The notes under the pieces are model-generated. The model had not been told where the DNA came from, ran no database searches, and worked only from the letters and a program-made list of their open reading frames with translations. Positions 25,149-33,947 of a DNA stretch of 50,000 bases are shown one piece after another. A program made the translations under genes and the position numbers. This stretch comes from Cohnella phaseoli (GTDB lineage Bacteria; Bacillota; Bacilli; Paenibacillales; Paenibacillaceae), in assembly GCF_003386235.1 (NCBI RefSeq), contig NZ_QRDZ01000049.1:1-50000 (forward strand). Reading direction: 5' to 3'. Numbering within the stretch: position 1 is the first letter of the stretch; every line of letters begins with the position of its first letter.

Positions 25149-25933
25149 AAACGATCTTGATCGTGGACGATGAGCCTCGTACGCGCCTTGGCATACAGAA
25201 GACGCTCGTCGCCTGGTCGGCGGGCAAATATCGCATCGAAAGCGCCGCGAGCGGAGTCGAGGCGCTCGCATGGCTGGAAACGAATTCGGCTCATCTCATC
25301 ATTACGGATGTAAGAATGCCCGAAGTCGACGGCCTGGAAATGCTAGAGACGTTGGCATCGCGCGGACAGCTTCCCGTCATCATCATCATCTCCGGTTATG
25401 CCGAATTCGAATATGCGAAGAAGTCGCTGCAGCTCGGCGCGTTCGAATATATTCTTAAGCCGCTGGACAAAACGGCTCTGATTAACGCTGTACAAAGAGC
25501 GCTGGAACTCGTCGACAGCAGAGAGCGCCATGATGCGATGGAGAAGCTGGTCGATCCGAAGCTAATCGAAGTAGGCCGCGATGAAGCGCGTTACGGCACG
25601 GCGATCAAGGACGCGATCGGCTACATCTATGCTCATCTGCATGAAGCGATCAGCATGAAGCAGGTAGCGGATCAGCTGCATCTGAACGCGAGCTATTTCA
25701 GCGTGCTGTTTAAAGAGCAGACCGGCGTTACCTTCAGCGATTATTTGACACGCAGAAGATTGCAAAGAGCAAAGGAGCTGTTAGTTACAACCAGCATGCC
25801 GATCTGGGAAATCGCCGAGAAGGTCGGTTATCAGACGGCCAAATATTTCGTTAAAGTTTTCAAAGACAGTGAAGGAATAAGCCCCGGCCAGTACCGGCAC
25901 CAGGTGCTGGATACCGATCCCTCCATCCAATAA
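25145..25933 (+). CDS. AraC-type response regulator (YesN-like)
   Basis: The gene starts at a TTG overlapping the kinase stop by 4 nt, behind GGAAGGGGGC. The 262-aa product has a canonical receiver (IVDDE, Asp55 in ITDVRMPEVDG, YILKPLD) and a C-terminal AraC domain (ISMKQVADQLHLNASYFSVLFKE, then VGYQTAKYFVKVFK). It is likely to activate the binding-protein operon that starts 112 nt downstream. Confidence 0.9.
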   Translation: MKTILIVDDEPRTRLGIQKTLVAWSAGKYRIESAASGVEALAWLETNSAHLIITDVRMPEVDGLEMLETLASRGQLPVIIIISGYAEFEYAKKSLQLGAFEYILKPLDKTALINAVQRALELVDSRERHDAMEKLVDPKLIEVGRDEARYGTAIKDAIGYIYAHLHEAISMKQVADQLHLNASYFSVLFKEQTGVTFSDYLTRRRLQRAKELLVTTSMPIWEIAEKVGYQTAKYFVKVFKDSEGISPGQYRHQVLDTDPSIQ

Positions 25934-25985
25934 TAGTGGAATTTCTCCCAATGGTCAGTTCCTTATGCGCTTTCATTACAAACCC

Positions 25986-26014
25986 TATAATTATGTATGC
26001 GGTTACAAAGTAAC
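25986..26014 (+). promoter_or_regulatory. -10 box and short palindrome before second uptake operon
   Basis: A perfect TATAAT (25986-25991) has no recognisable -35, suggesting activator dependence. A palindrome GTTACAAAGTAAC (26002-26014) sits at the expected start of transcription, where a repressor could bind. Confidence 0.4.
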
Positions 26015-26045
26015 TGTAGGCGTTATTAAAGGGAGGGCATTAGAA

Positions 26046-27458
26046 ATGAAACGCTTCTTATCCGCATCCACAGCTTTTGTTTTGTTGGCTTCCGTTCTCG
26101 CCGCGTGCGGCGGCGGAAATTCGGGCTCGTCCGGCAGCGCGGGCGCAAGCTCAAGCCCCGGCTCAAGCTCGCCAAGCAGCAGCTCCGAAGCCCCGGCGGG
26201 CAACAATTCCAAAGAGAAAGTCACCATCAATCTCTGGAGCTTTACGGACGAAATTCCGAACATGACGACGAAGTACCTTGCCACTCACCCCGATGCGAAC
26301 GTCGAGTTCAAAACCACGATTATCGCGACTACGGACGGAGCTTACCAACCGGCGCTTGACCAGGCGCTTGCCGCAGGCGGCAAGGACGCTCCGGACATCT
26401 ATGCGGCGGAAGCCGCATTCATCCTTAAGTATGCGCAAGGAGACGCCTCCGACTATGCCGCTAATTATGCCGATCTTGGCCTTACCGACGACATGGTTAA
26501 GAATGCCGGCATCGCTCAATACTCGGTCGATATCGGCAGCAAGGACGGTCAGCTGAAGGCACTCGGCTATCAAGCGACGGGAGGCGCGTTCATCTACCGC
26601 CGCTCGCTTGCCAAAGATACTTTCGGAACGGACGATCCGACCTCGATCAAGAACGAAATCGGCCCCGGCTGGGATAAGTTCTTCGAGGCGGCTGCCAAGC
26701 TGAAAGCGAAAGGGTACGGCATCGTTTCCGGCGACGGCGATATTTGGCATCCGATCGAGAACAGCTCCGACAAGGGCTGGATTGTCGACGGTAAGCTGCA
26801 TATCGATCCGAAGCGAGAACAGTTCCTCGATCTGTCCAAGAAGCTGAAGGACAACGGCTATCATAATGATACGCAGGACTGGACGGAAGCTTGGTACGCG
26901 GATATGTCGGGCAGCGGCAAGCAGCCGATCTTCGGTTTCTTCGGCCCCGCTTGGCTCATCAACTACGTCATGAACGGACAAGTGAAGGATACGATCGGCG
27001 ACTGGGCGGTCACCGAGCCTCCGACAGGATTTTTCTGGGGCGGCACATGGCTGCTGGCTCACAAAGACGTTGCCAAGGATGAAGCCAAAAAAGCGGCCGT
27101 AGCCGACTTCGTTCATTGGGTGACGCTCGATTCCTCCGATACGGGCCTGCAAACTTATTGGGCTAACGGCACGATGAAGGAAGGCGAGCAAGGCACGAAG
27201 GATAGCGTCGCATCTTCAGTCGTTATGTCGAATGCCAACGGTCAAATCGATCTGCTCGGCGGACAGAATATGTTCGACGTGTTCGTCCCGGCCAATGCCA
27301 ACGCTTCCGGCAAAAACCTGACCCAGTTCGACGAATCGATCAACAGTCTCTGGCGCGACCAGGTACGGGAATATACGGCGGGCAATAAGAGCCGGGATAA
27401 AGCGATCGCGGACTTCAAGCAGCAGGTCAAAGACACTCTAGACATCGCCAGCGAATAG
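26046..27458 (+). CDS. Carbohydrate ABC transporter binding lipoprotein
   Basis: The ATG at 26046 follows AAGGGAGG by 8 nt; an upstream in-frame ATG has no site. The 470-aa protein has the lipobox SVLAAC, a Gly/Ser/Pro linker, and the binding-protein fold starting VTINLWSFTDEIPNM. It belongs to the CUT1 oligosaccharide-binding group rather than the DUF3502 type. It delivers ligand to the permeases encoded just downstream. A strong RNA stem follows the gene. Confidence 0.87.
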   Translation: MKRFLSASTAFVLLASVLAACGGGNSGSSGSAGASSSPGSSSPSSSSEAPAGNNSKEKVTINLWSFTDEIPNMTTKYLATHPDANVEFKTTIIATTDGAYQPALDQALAAGGKDAPDIYAAEAAFILKYAQGDASDYAANYADLGLTDDMVKNAGIAQYSVDIGSKDGQLKALGYQATGGAFIYRRSLAKDTFGTDDPTSIKNEIGPGWDKFFEAAAKLKAKGYGIVSGDGDIWHPIENSSDKGWIVDGKLHIDPKREQFLDLSKKLKDNGYHNDTQDWTEAWYADMSGSGKQPIFGFFGPAWLINYVMNGQVKDTIGDWAVTEPPTGFFWGGTWLLAHKDVAKDEAKKAAVADFVHWVTLDSSDTGLQTYWANGTMKEGEQGTKDSVASSVVMSNANGQIDLLGGQNMFDVFVPANANASGKNLTQFDESINSLWRDQVREYTAGNKSRDKAIADFKQQVKDTLDIASE

Positions 27459-27467
27459 AAAGGCGCC

Positions 27468-27497
27468 GAAGGGGCGGGTGAATATCCCCGCCCCTTC
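27468..27497 (+). promoter_or_regulatory. Strong stem-loop after binding-protein gene
   Basis: GAAGGGGCGGG (27468-27478) pairs perfectly with 27487-27497 around an 8-nt loop, with no T-run. In sugar-uptake operons such stems protect the binding-protein RNA end and let only part of transcription reach the permeases. Confidence 0.6.
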
Positions 27498-27521
27498 ATA
27501 TTAATTGACGGGGTGAGAATC

Positions 27522-28496
27522 ATGCGGCGCAAAGGTGTCAACTATTCGAGATACGGCTATATTTTCAGCCTTCCTTTTATTTTTGCGTTTCTGGTTTTCT
27601 CGCTGTATCCCATTTTATACACCGCAGCTATCGGGTTCACCAATTTACAGGGGCTAATTCCAAAGCCGATTCGGATTCTGGATAATCCGTTTCAGAACTT
27701 CAAAGATCTTATTTTCGATAATGTCGCTTTTCAGACATCGTTAACGAATACCGCGATCCTCTGGATTTCGAACTTCATCCCTCAGATCGTTCTCGCGCTT
27801 TTGCTCGCTGCATGGTTTACTAACCAACGCCTCAGAATACGGGGCCAAGGCGCTTTTAAAGTCATGCTCTACATGCCGAATATTATCACGGCGAGTACGA
27901 TCGCCGTGCTTTTCAGCACCTTGTTTGCTTATCCGATGGGTCCCGTGAACAGTTTGTTCGAGCTGCTGGGCTGGTCCGACGCACCGATTTTCTTCCTTCA
28001 GGACAAGACGACGGCACGAGGCATCGTATCCTTCATCCAGTTCTGGATGTGGTACGGCAATACGATGATTGTCCTTGTTGCTGGCGTTATGGGCATCAAT
28101 CCGGCCCTCTTCGAGTCGGCGGCTATGGACGGCGCTAACGGATTTCAGACCTTCTTCCGCATCACGCTGCCGAGTCTTCGGACGATCCTGCTGTATGTGC
28201 TGATCGTGTCGATGATCGGCGGTTTGCAAATGTTCGATATTCCGCAGCTGTTCATTGTCCCCTCGGGAGGACCGGACAACGCTACGCTCACCACGTCCGT
28301 GTTCATCTACGGGCAAGCGTTCAAGGGCAGCTATTTGTATAATCGCGCGGCTGCAGCGAGCATGATCATGTTCGCGATCGCGGCGGTGCTGTCGGCGGCG
28401 CTGTTCTACGCGATGCGCGACCGCGACGCGGCAAGACTCGCGAAAGAAGAAAAGAAGCTTAGAAAAGCTGCAAAAACAGCGGCAAGGGGGGCTTAA
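27522..28496 (+). CDS. CUT1 ABC transporter permease
   Basis: This 324-aa permease has helices starting IFSLPFIFAFLVFSLYPIL and the EAA loop LFESAAMDGANGFQTFFRITLPSL. The ATG at 27522 is behind GGGGTGAG; a GTG at 27513 is also possible. The C-terminus is Lys/Arg-rich. It works with the permease beginning 3 nt after its stop. Confidence 0.9.
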   Translation: MRRKGVNYSRYGYIFSLPFIFAFLVFSLYPILYTAAIGFTNLQGLIPKPIRILDNPFQNFKDLIFDNVAFQTSLTNTAILWISNFIPQIVLALLLAAWFTNQRLRIRGQGAFKVMLYMPNIITASTIAVLFSTLFAYPMGPVNSLFELLGWSDAPIFFLQDKTTARGIVSFIQFWMWYGNTMIVLVAGVMGINPALFESAAMDGANGFQTFFRITLPSLRTILLYVLIVSMIGGLQMFDIPQLFIVPSGGPDNATLTTSVFIYGQAFKGSYLYNRAAAASMIMFAIAAVLSAALFYAMRDRDAARLAKEEKKLRKAAKTAARGA

Positions 28497-28499
28497 ATC

Positions 28500-29393
28500 G
28501 TGGCCAATATCGAAAGAAACGGAACCGTCTCCCTGCACATGAACCGGAGGAAGGAGAGCGGAAAGGCCGTCCGACGCATGAACAAGACGATCATTTACAT
28601 CGTTCTTATCTTCCTGGCGCTGCTTAGCATCCTTCCGTTCTGGATCATGTTCGTGAACGCCACGCGTTCTACGCCGGAAATTCAGAGCGGTCTCTCGCTG
28701 CTGCCCTCGACGCACTTGTCGACCAACTGGAAAGTGCTGCTGGACAAGAGCTTCGATCCCATACGCGGTTTCTTCAACTCGCTGATCATCTCCGGCTGCG
28801 CGACCCTTTTGACCGTTTATTTCTCGTCTCTGACGGCATACGGGCTAACGGCATACAATTGGAGGATGCGTCAGCCGTTCTTTACGTTCATTATGTGCGT
28901 CATGATGATTCCGGCGCAGGCAAGCGCCATCGGCTTCTATCAGTTCATGTATCAGCTTCATTGGACGAATAACTTCCTGCCGCTGATTCTGCCGGCGATC
29001 GCGGCTCCGGCCGTGGTGTTCTTCATGCGCCAATACTTGCTCGCAACGCTGTCGATCGAGATGCTGGAGGCGGCGCGCATAGATGGATCGGGCGAATTTC
29101 GAACGTTTAACCGAATCGTTATGCCGATCATGATTCCGGCCGTGGCGACGCAGGCGATCTTCGCGTTTGTCGCCAACTGGAACAATCTGTTTATGCCGCT
29201 GATTCTTCTGACGCAGAAGGATAAATATACGCTTCCGGTCATGGTAAGCTTGCTTCGAGGCGATATTTACAAGACGGAGTTCGGCTCGATCTATTTGGGA
29301 CTGGCGCTGACCACGCTGCCATTGTTTGTGATATACTTCCTGTTGTCGAGGTATATTATCGCGGGCGTGGCGCTTGGCGGAGTGAAGGAGTAG
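28500..29393 (+). CDS. CUT1 ABC transporter permease
   Basis: A GTG start 8 nt after AAGGGGGG gives 297 aa. Six membrane spans start at IIYIVLIFLALLSILPFWIM; the EAA loop is MLEAARIDGSGEFRTFNRIVMPI; the usual end is LSRYIIAGVALGGVKE. It forms the heterodimeric channel with the preceding subunit. Confidence 0.9.
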   Translation: MANIERNGTVSLHMNRRKESGKAVRRMNKTIIYIVLIFLALLSILPFWIMFVNATRSTPEIQSGLSLLPSTHLSTNWKVLLDKSFDPIRGFFNSLIISGCATLLTVYFSSLTAYGLTAYNWRMRQPFFTFIMCVMMIPAQASAIGFYQFMYQLHWTNNFLPLILPAIAAPAVVFFMRQYLLATLSIEMLEAARIDGSGEFRTFNRIVMPIMIPAVATQAIFAFVANWNNLFMPLILLTQKDKYTLPVMVSLLRGDIYKTEFGSIYLGLALTTLPLFVIYFLLSRYIIAGVALGGVKE

Positions 29394-29456
29394 CTCGTCA
29401 TTCTGACCGAACCGTATCCTGCCGGTTTGGCATGATGTTGGGTGGGGGATACGAAC

Positions 29457-30770
29457 GTGCACAACACAAAAATTCGAGCGCTGACCATACTGGCGTTGGG
29501 CCTGGCCTTCGTTGCATCCGGTTGCGGGAAAAGCATGAACGATCGCAGTTCGGAGGCAACGACGGACGAGAAGGTGACGATCAACATGATGCACCTGTGG
29601 CCGGCAGCGGGCGCACCGGGCCAACACCAGGTCGTAAACGAAATTATCGACGAGTACCGGGCGGAGAATCCCAACGTTATCATTAAGCAGGAAGTGCTGG
29701 ATAATGAACGCTACAAGGCCAAGCTTAAAGTGATCTCCGCCGTTAACGAGCTGCCGGACGTAGGCCTGACGTGGGCGGCCGGATATCTTCAGCCGTTCGT
29801 CGAAGGCCAGCTGTTCACGCCGCTCGATGAATTGCTGCATAGCGAACTGCAGGATTCGTTCGTTGCGGGAACTACGGAAGCCTTTACCGTAGACGGCAAA
29901 ATCTACGCGCTCCCGCTCGAATTCAATATCGCTCCGATTTATTACAATAAGCAAATTTTTGCGCAGTACGGTTTGCAGATTCCAACGACTTACGGCGAAT
30001 TTCTGCAGATCGTTCAAACGCTTGCCGCCAATGGCGTAAAGCCGATCGCGCTCGGCAACAAAGATCGCTGGACGGGCTCGCTATGGTATATGTATTTGGC
30101 CGATCGCATCGCAGGAACGGAAGCGCTTACGAATGCGATCAAGGGCACGGCCTCCTTCACCGATCCGGGTCTTGTCGAAGCGGCGAAGCGCGTTCAGGAG
30201 CTTGTCGATAGGAACGCGTTTAACGAAGGCTTTAACGGTCTGTCGAATGACGAGGTCAAAGTGGACTTTATATCCGGCGGAGCCGCCATGTACCTGATGG
30301 GAACGTGGGAGCTTCCGAACTATACGACCAATCAGGAGATTCAACAATCGTACCGCGACAGTATCGGCTTCTTCAAATTTCCGACCGTCGACGGCGACAA
30401 GAGCCATATCGACAGCTGGGTAGGCGGGCCGGGCGTCGGCTTGTTCGTCGCTGAGAATTCCCCCGTCAAAGAAGAAGCGAAAAAATTCGTGAAGTACTTC
30501 GTGAAGCGGTGGGGAGAAGAATCGGTAACCGGAGCCGGCGTAATTCCGGCCACTAAGGTGAACACGTCCAAGCTTCAGCTTCCGCCGCTTTACATTGACC
30601 TGCTCAACGAAGTGAATAGCGCTACGAGATTTACGCTGTTTGCCGACGTGCAGATGGCATCGGGCGCTGCCGAGGTTCATCTCAACCGCATCCAGGCGCT
30701 GTTCGGCAAGGAAATTACGCCCGAAGAGTTCGCCCAAGCTCACGATGAAGCCATTAAGACCGGTAAATAA
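29457..30770 (+). CDS. Sugar-binding lipoprotein following permease pair
   Basis: A GTG at 29457 follows GGGGGA by 7 nt (437 aa). The lipobox FVASGC precedes a binding-protein fold (INMMHLWPAAGAPGQHQVVNEI, then YALPLEFNIAPIYYNKQIF). It differs clearly from the operon's first binding protein, so the transporter has two receptors or this one serves another channel. A stem CCGAACCG/CGGTTTGG (29407-29414 with 29423-29430) precedes it and a terminator follows. Confidence 0.85.
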   Translation: MHNTKIRALTILALGLAFVASGCGKSMNDRSSEATTDEKVTINMMHLWPAAGAPGQHQVVNEIIDEYRAENPNVIIKQEVLDNERYKAKLKVISAVNELPDVGLTWAAGYLQPFVEGQLFTPLDELLHSELQDSFVAGTTEAFTVDGKIYALPLEFNIAPIYYNKQIFAQYGLQIPTTYGEFLQIVQTLAANGVKPIALGNKDRWTGSLWYMYLADRIAGTEALTNAIKGTASFTDPGLVEAAKRVQELVDRNAFNEGFNGLSNDEVKVDFISGGAAMYLMGTWELPNYTTNQEIQQSYRDSIGFFKFPTVDGDKSHIDSWVGGPGVGLFVAENSPVKEEAKKFVKYFVKRWGEESVTGAGVIPATKVNTSKLQLPPLYIDLLNEVNSATRFTLFADVQMASGAAEVHLNRIQALFGKEITPEEFAQAHDEAIKTGK

Positions 30771-30800
30771 GTCGTGAGACCACCGTAAATCGAACGTATT

Positions 30801-30866
30801 AAGAAACCTCATCTTGGCGAATGGTTGCTCGACGCTTCCATTTCGCCAAAGGACGGTTTCTTTTTT
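30801..30866 (+). terminator. Terminator of second uptake operon
   Basis: A two-part stem (AAGAAACC 30801-30808 with GGTTTCTT 30855-30862; TTGGCGAA 30814-30821 with TTCGCCAA 30842-30849) is followed by a T-run. It separates the operon from the sigma-factor gene. Confidence 0.75.
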
Positions 30867-30957
30867 ATTTTCCAAGTGGGATATTACTGTATATATGCAA
30901 CCCATTCAATGAATTTTCTACTCTATAGATAAGAGAAGGGGTAAAGGAGAACAGCGG

Positions 30958-31509
30958 ATGGAAGACCAGGGAATCATTCACCTGTACTTACAGCGATCGC
31001 AGCAAGCGATTTCGGAGACAAAGAATAAATACGGAGCATACTGTCGGGCCATCGCCAGAAACATTCTTTCTAATCTCGCGGATGTTGAAGAGTGCGAGAA
31101 CGATGCTTATCTGGCGGCATGGAATGCAATACCTCCTCATAGGCCTCGGAAATTATCCGTATTTCTGGGAAGACTGACGCGCAATATTGCGCTTGATAGG
31201 CATGGCTACAATACGGCGAAGAAGCGTAATCGCGAGTTTGACGTCATTTTAACCGAGTTGGAAGGATGTTTAGCCGCTCCGGATACGGTAGAGACGGAGT
31301 ATGAAGTGGGGGAGCTTGCGAACGCAATCAATCAATTCCTATATGCCTTAGACGAGCAGGCAAGGAATTTATTTATCAGGAGGTACTGGCACTCCGATTC
31401 CATAGAGGAGCTGTCAATCCGATTTAATATGAGCGGCAGCAAAGCCAAATCCCTGTTATTTCGGACAAGAAACAAGCTTAGAGTTCATCTGGATAGAGAG
31501 AGGGGCTAA
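30958..31509 (+). CDS. ECF sigma factor
   Basis: The 183-aa product has sigma region 2 (YGAYCRAIARNILSNLADVEE, NDAYLAAWNAIPP) and region 4 (SIEELSIRFNMSGSKAKSLLF). It directs RNA polymerase to a small regulon, usually including its own promoter. GGAG lies 9 nt before the ATG. The following gene, 3 nt downstream, encodes a one-span membrane protein, the usual arrangement for a sigma/anti-sigma pair. Confidence 0.88.
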   Translation: MEDQGIIHLYLQRSQQAISETKNKYGAYCRAIARNILSNLADVEECENDAYLAAWNAIPPHRPRKLSVFLGRLTRNIALDRHGYNTAKKRNREFDVILTELEGCLAAPDTVETEYEVGELANAINQFLYALDEQARNLFIRRYWHSDSIEELSIRFNMSGSKAKSLLFRTRNKLRVHLDRERG

Positions 31510-31512
31510 CCT

Positions 31513-32466
31513 GTGAAAAGAGAAGAGCTGTACAAGGAGATCGGCTTGATTGATGAAAGCTTGATTGAAGCGGCTGAGCAGAGCGGAACGGTAAAAAGGA
31601 GAAAACGACTCTCTAAAGGGTGGGTGGTGCTAATAGCCTGTCTTGTTCTATATAGTTCAACCTCGACCGTCTTATTGGCGACGGATTATTATAAAAATCA
31701 AAATACAGAGCCCTATATCCGCTATTTGACACCGAATGACATGGAGTTGGCCCCGACCGCTTCCTATGATGCGGAGAAATTTATCCAAGCTTTGAAGAGC
31801 GACAATAACGAGTCCGTCTATATTGCCATCAACAGGCTGGTGGAAAGCTTTAATGATGGTATGCTGAGAGAGAAGGCGTTGAAGGAGCTTCAGCCGTTCC
31901 TGACAACCGACAATCCCAAAATCGCGGATGCAGCCGCCTTCGCCGTAGATATTCTATCCCAAAGCTATCGCAGCCCTTACGTTTATAAGCTGGCGGATGG
32001 AAGCATCCTGTTCACTCTTTTTAACCATTATTCGGATTATGGCAGTCACAATGTTCTTTGGAGAATTAAAGACAATGTGCTTGAAGAGTATTTCAGTTTC
32101 TCTAAGCCGTCGATGTATATTAAAGAAGTGATCCCGTCGCCCAATCGGAAGTCGATTGCGGTCGTCACCTGCTCCAATAAGAGCGAATTCGTGCAAATCC
32201 TGAACGTAGAAGAGGGCAGAACGAGCCCGGAGCTGATAGAATCGTCAAGGGTGAACTATGGCGCGCAAAAAGGCTTGGACACATGGATTCGCACGGATCA
32301 CGAAAACTATAGCTACGCCAATCGCATCGAGTGGACGGACGAGGACACTCTACAGTTCGAAGGCTCCCTTGCCTACCAGGACACAGAGATTATCGAGAAC
32401 GTGATCGTGACGTATCGGTACAGCGAGAAGAGAATCGAAGTAAGAGAGCTTGACGAATCCAGATGA
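31513..32466 (+). CDS. Membrane-anchored probable anti-sigma factor
   Basis: This 317-aa protein starts at a GTG. A short acidic cytoplasmic N-terminus (REELYKEIGLIDESLIEAA) resembles the sigma-binding end of ECF-associated membrane proteins. One membrane span follows (about 36-57), then an external domain of about 260 residues with helical repeats (VYIAINRLVESFNDGM) and strands (LADGSILFTLFN). There is no classical zinc anti-sigma motif. The role is inferred from gene order. The frame stays open for 94 codons beyond its TGA. Confidence 0.7.
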   Translation: MKREELYKEIGLIDESLIEAAEQSGTVKRRKRLSKGWVVLIACLVLYSSTSTVLLATDYYKNQNTEPYIRYLTPNDMELAPTASYDAEKFIQALKSDNNESVYIAINRLVESFNDGMLREKALKELQPFLTTDNPKIADAAAFAVDILSQSYRSPYVYKLADGSILFTLFNHYSDYGSHNVLWRIKDNVLEEYFSFSKPSMYIKEVIPSPNRKSIAVVTCSNKSEFVQILNVEEGRTSPELIESSRVNYGAQKGLDTWIRTDHENYSYANRIEWTDEDTLQFEGSLAYQDTEIIENVIVTYRYSEKRIEVRELDESR

Positions 32467-32751
32467 GAATCGCCGGATGGACGTGTCGGCATAGAAGCAG
32501 ACTTCTTAACGCCCGTAGCCGGCCCGAACGGAATGATTCAATTGCTGGACGGCCAAGTTCAGCACCATAACGAGAAGGAACGAGAGAGCTTTAGTCGATT
32601 TCTGAAGAGCGCGAAGGGCCATCCTCCGGACCAAACGGAGACATCCTCAAACGACAGCCCCGTCGCGATCCTAATTGTCGTTGCTCTTGCCGTCGTCGCC
32701 GCTCTATATGCGGCATACAGATGGCGCAAACGTAAAGAAAGCTCCCTCTAA
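32467..32751 (+). pseudogene. Open frame continuing past the anti-sigma stop, with C-terminal TM
   Basis: From the TGA at 32464-32466 the same frame runs open for 94 codons to TAA at 32749. It includes SPDGRVGIEADFLTPVAG before an ATG at 32533, a charged region, a membrane span (PVAILIVVALAVVAALYAAY) and a basic end RWRKRKES, typical of a C-terminal anchor. The ATG at 32533 has only a weak site. It may be a small membrane protein of 72 aa, the 3' remnant of a lost gene, or a readthrough extension. Confidence 0.4.
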
Positions 32752-32782
32752 GCGGCGGTCCTCCGAAAGGAGCCGCCGCTTT
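32750..32782 (+). terminator. Terminator after the sigma/anti-sigma genes
   Basis: AGCGGCGG (32751-32758) pairs with CCGCCGCT (32773-32780) around an inner stem-loop with GAAA, followed by a T/C-rich tract. A plausible terminator ahead of the third uptake operon. Confidence 0.6.
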
Positions 32783-32850
32783 CCCTTTCTATGCACCGAC
32801 TGTCCGGGTCAAAACCGCCGCTCCTGTTTTTCCTCCCCGGGTCGGGACGC

Positions 32851-32870
32851 GAAGGCCAAAAAGTGCCTTG
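32851..32870. repeat. Single copy of the repeat seen at the right end
   Basis: This 20-nt stretch (GAAGGCC, A5, GTGCCTTG) is the same, apart from one A, as the core of the 42-bp tandem unit at 49566-49800. It can fold as an AAGGC/GCCTT hairpin. It lies about 70 nt ahead of the TATAAT of the third uptake operon. Confidence 0.55.
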
Positions 32871-32941
32871 TACCCGCCAAAGATTAAAATATGTACCATA
32901 ATGATTTCCTAGCGTCATTTCGGCACAATCCGGCCCCTCGA

Positions 32942-32947
32942 TATAAT
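32942..32947 (+). promoter_or_regulatory. -10 box of third uptake operon
   Basis: A perfect TATAAT 31 nt before the GTG start of the permease gene, with no convincing -35, again suggests an activator-dependent promoter. The regulator encoded at 43766 is the likely activator. Confidence 0.45.
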
Positions 32948-32977
32948 GGGAGCATACTTCAGAGAGGGGGTGCACCC

Positions 32978-33934
32978 GTGCAGCGCGCAGCAGGCGCGAA
33001 TTCGATGTCGATAAGCGGACCGGTCCGGCGGCCTTCGCTCGTTATTCGAATGCGCCGTTACTGGTTTCTTTATTTGTTGTTTGTTCCGGTTATCGTCTAC
33101 TATCTTGTCTTCAGATATTATCCGATCTTCCTGCAGGGCATTTTGGCGTTTAAGCAGTACAAGCTATCCTCGGGAATATGGGGCAGCCCCTGGGTCGGCT
33201 TCGACAATTTCACCTACGTGTTCGCCAGACCGGATTTTTACAATGTGCTGGAAAATACGATCGTCATCAGCTTGCTGCGAATCGCGTTCGGATTTTTTCC
33301 TCCGATTGTGCTGGCGATCCTGCTGTTTGACCTGCGGTCGTCGTGGCTTCGCAGAGTCAGTCAGACGATTTTGTACATTCCGCACTTTTTCTCGTGGGTT
33401 ATCATCTACGGCATTGTGTTCGCCATGTTCTCGAATACGGGGATGGTTAATCAATTGATCATGGGCATTGGCGGCAGCGAGCAGAATTTTCTGATGGCTC
33501 CGGAATGGTTCCGGCCCTTGATCGTCGGCAGCGGCATCTGGAAAGAGATCGGCTGGGGAACGATCATTTATTTGGCGGCGCTGACCGGAATCGATCCGTC
33601 GATCTACGAAGCGGCGAAGGTGGATGGAGCGGGACCGCTGCAGCGGATTCGTCACATTACGCTGCCGGGAATTCGTCCGGTCGTCGTCTTCTTATTCACT
33701 CTGTCGCTGGGCAGCGTGCTGAACGCCGGCGTGGAGCAAATTTTGCTGTTTTACAGTCCGGCTACCTACGAGGTCGGCGATATTATCGACACGTTCGTTT
33801 TCAGGCAGGGGTTAAATCAATTGCAATACAGCATGGCGACGGCAGTAGGGTTGTTCCAGTCGGTAATCGGGCTTATCCTGATTCTGTCGGCCAACTGGCT
33901 GGCGAAGCGATATGCTGGAACGGGAATTTGGTAA
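32978..33934 (+). CDS. CUT1 ABC transporter permease, LplB-type
   Basis: A GTG at 32978 follows AGAGGGGG by 7 nt; in-frame sequence further upstream spans the promoter. The 318-aa product has six spans (the first is WFLYLLFVPVIVYYLVF) and the EAA loop IYEAAKVDGAGPLQRIRHITLPGI. First gene of an operon continuing through the second permease, binding protein and two glycosidases. Confidence 0.9.
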   Translation: MQRAAGANSMSISGPVRRPSLVIRMRRYWFLYLLFVPVIVYYLVFRYYPIFLQGILAFKQYKLSSGIWGSPWVGFDNFTYVFARPDFYNVLENTIVISLLRIAFGFFPPIVLAILLFDLRSSWLRRVSQTILYIPHFFSWVIIYGIVFAMFSNTGMVNQLIMGIGGSEQNFLMAPEWFRPLIVGSGIWKEIGWGTIIYLAALTGIDPSIYEAAKVDGAGPLQRIRHITLPGIRPVVVFLFTLSLGSVLNAGVEQILLFYSPATYEVGDIIDTFVFRQGLNQLQYSMATAVGLFQSVIGLILILSANWLAKRYAGTGIW

Positions 33935-33947
33935 GGGGGAGAAAAGA

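Noticed and set aside
26163..27191. 342-codon minus-strand frame
   Set aside because: Antisense to a lipoprotein gene with clear signal peptide and ribosome-binding site; no start signal of its own.
28845..30017. 390-codon minus-strand frame
   Set aside because: Antisense to the permease and binding-protein genes; composition (Arg/His/Gln) is that of a shadow frame.
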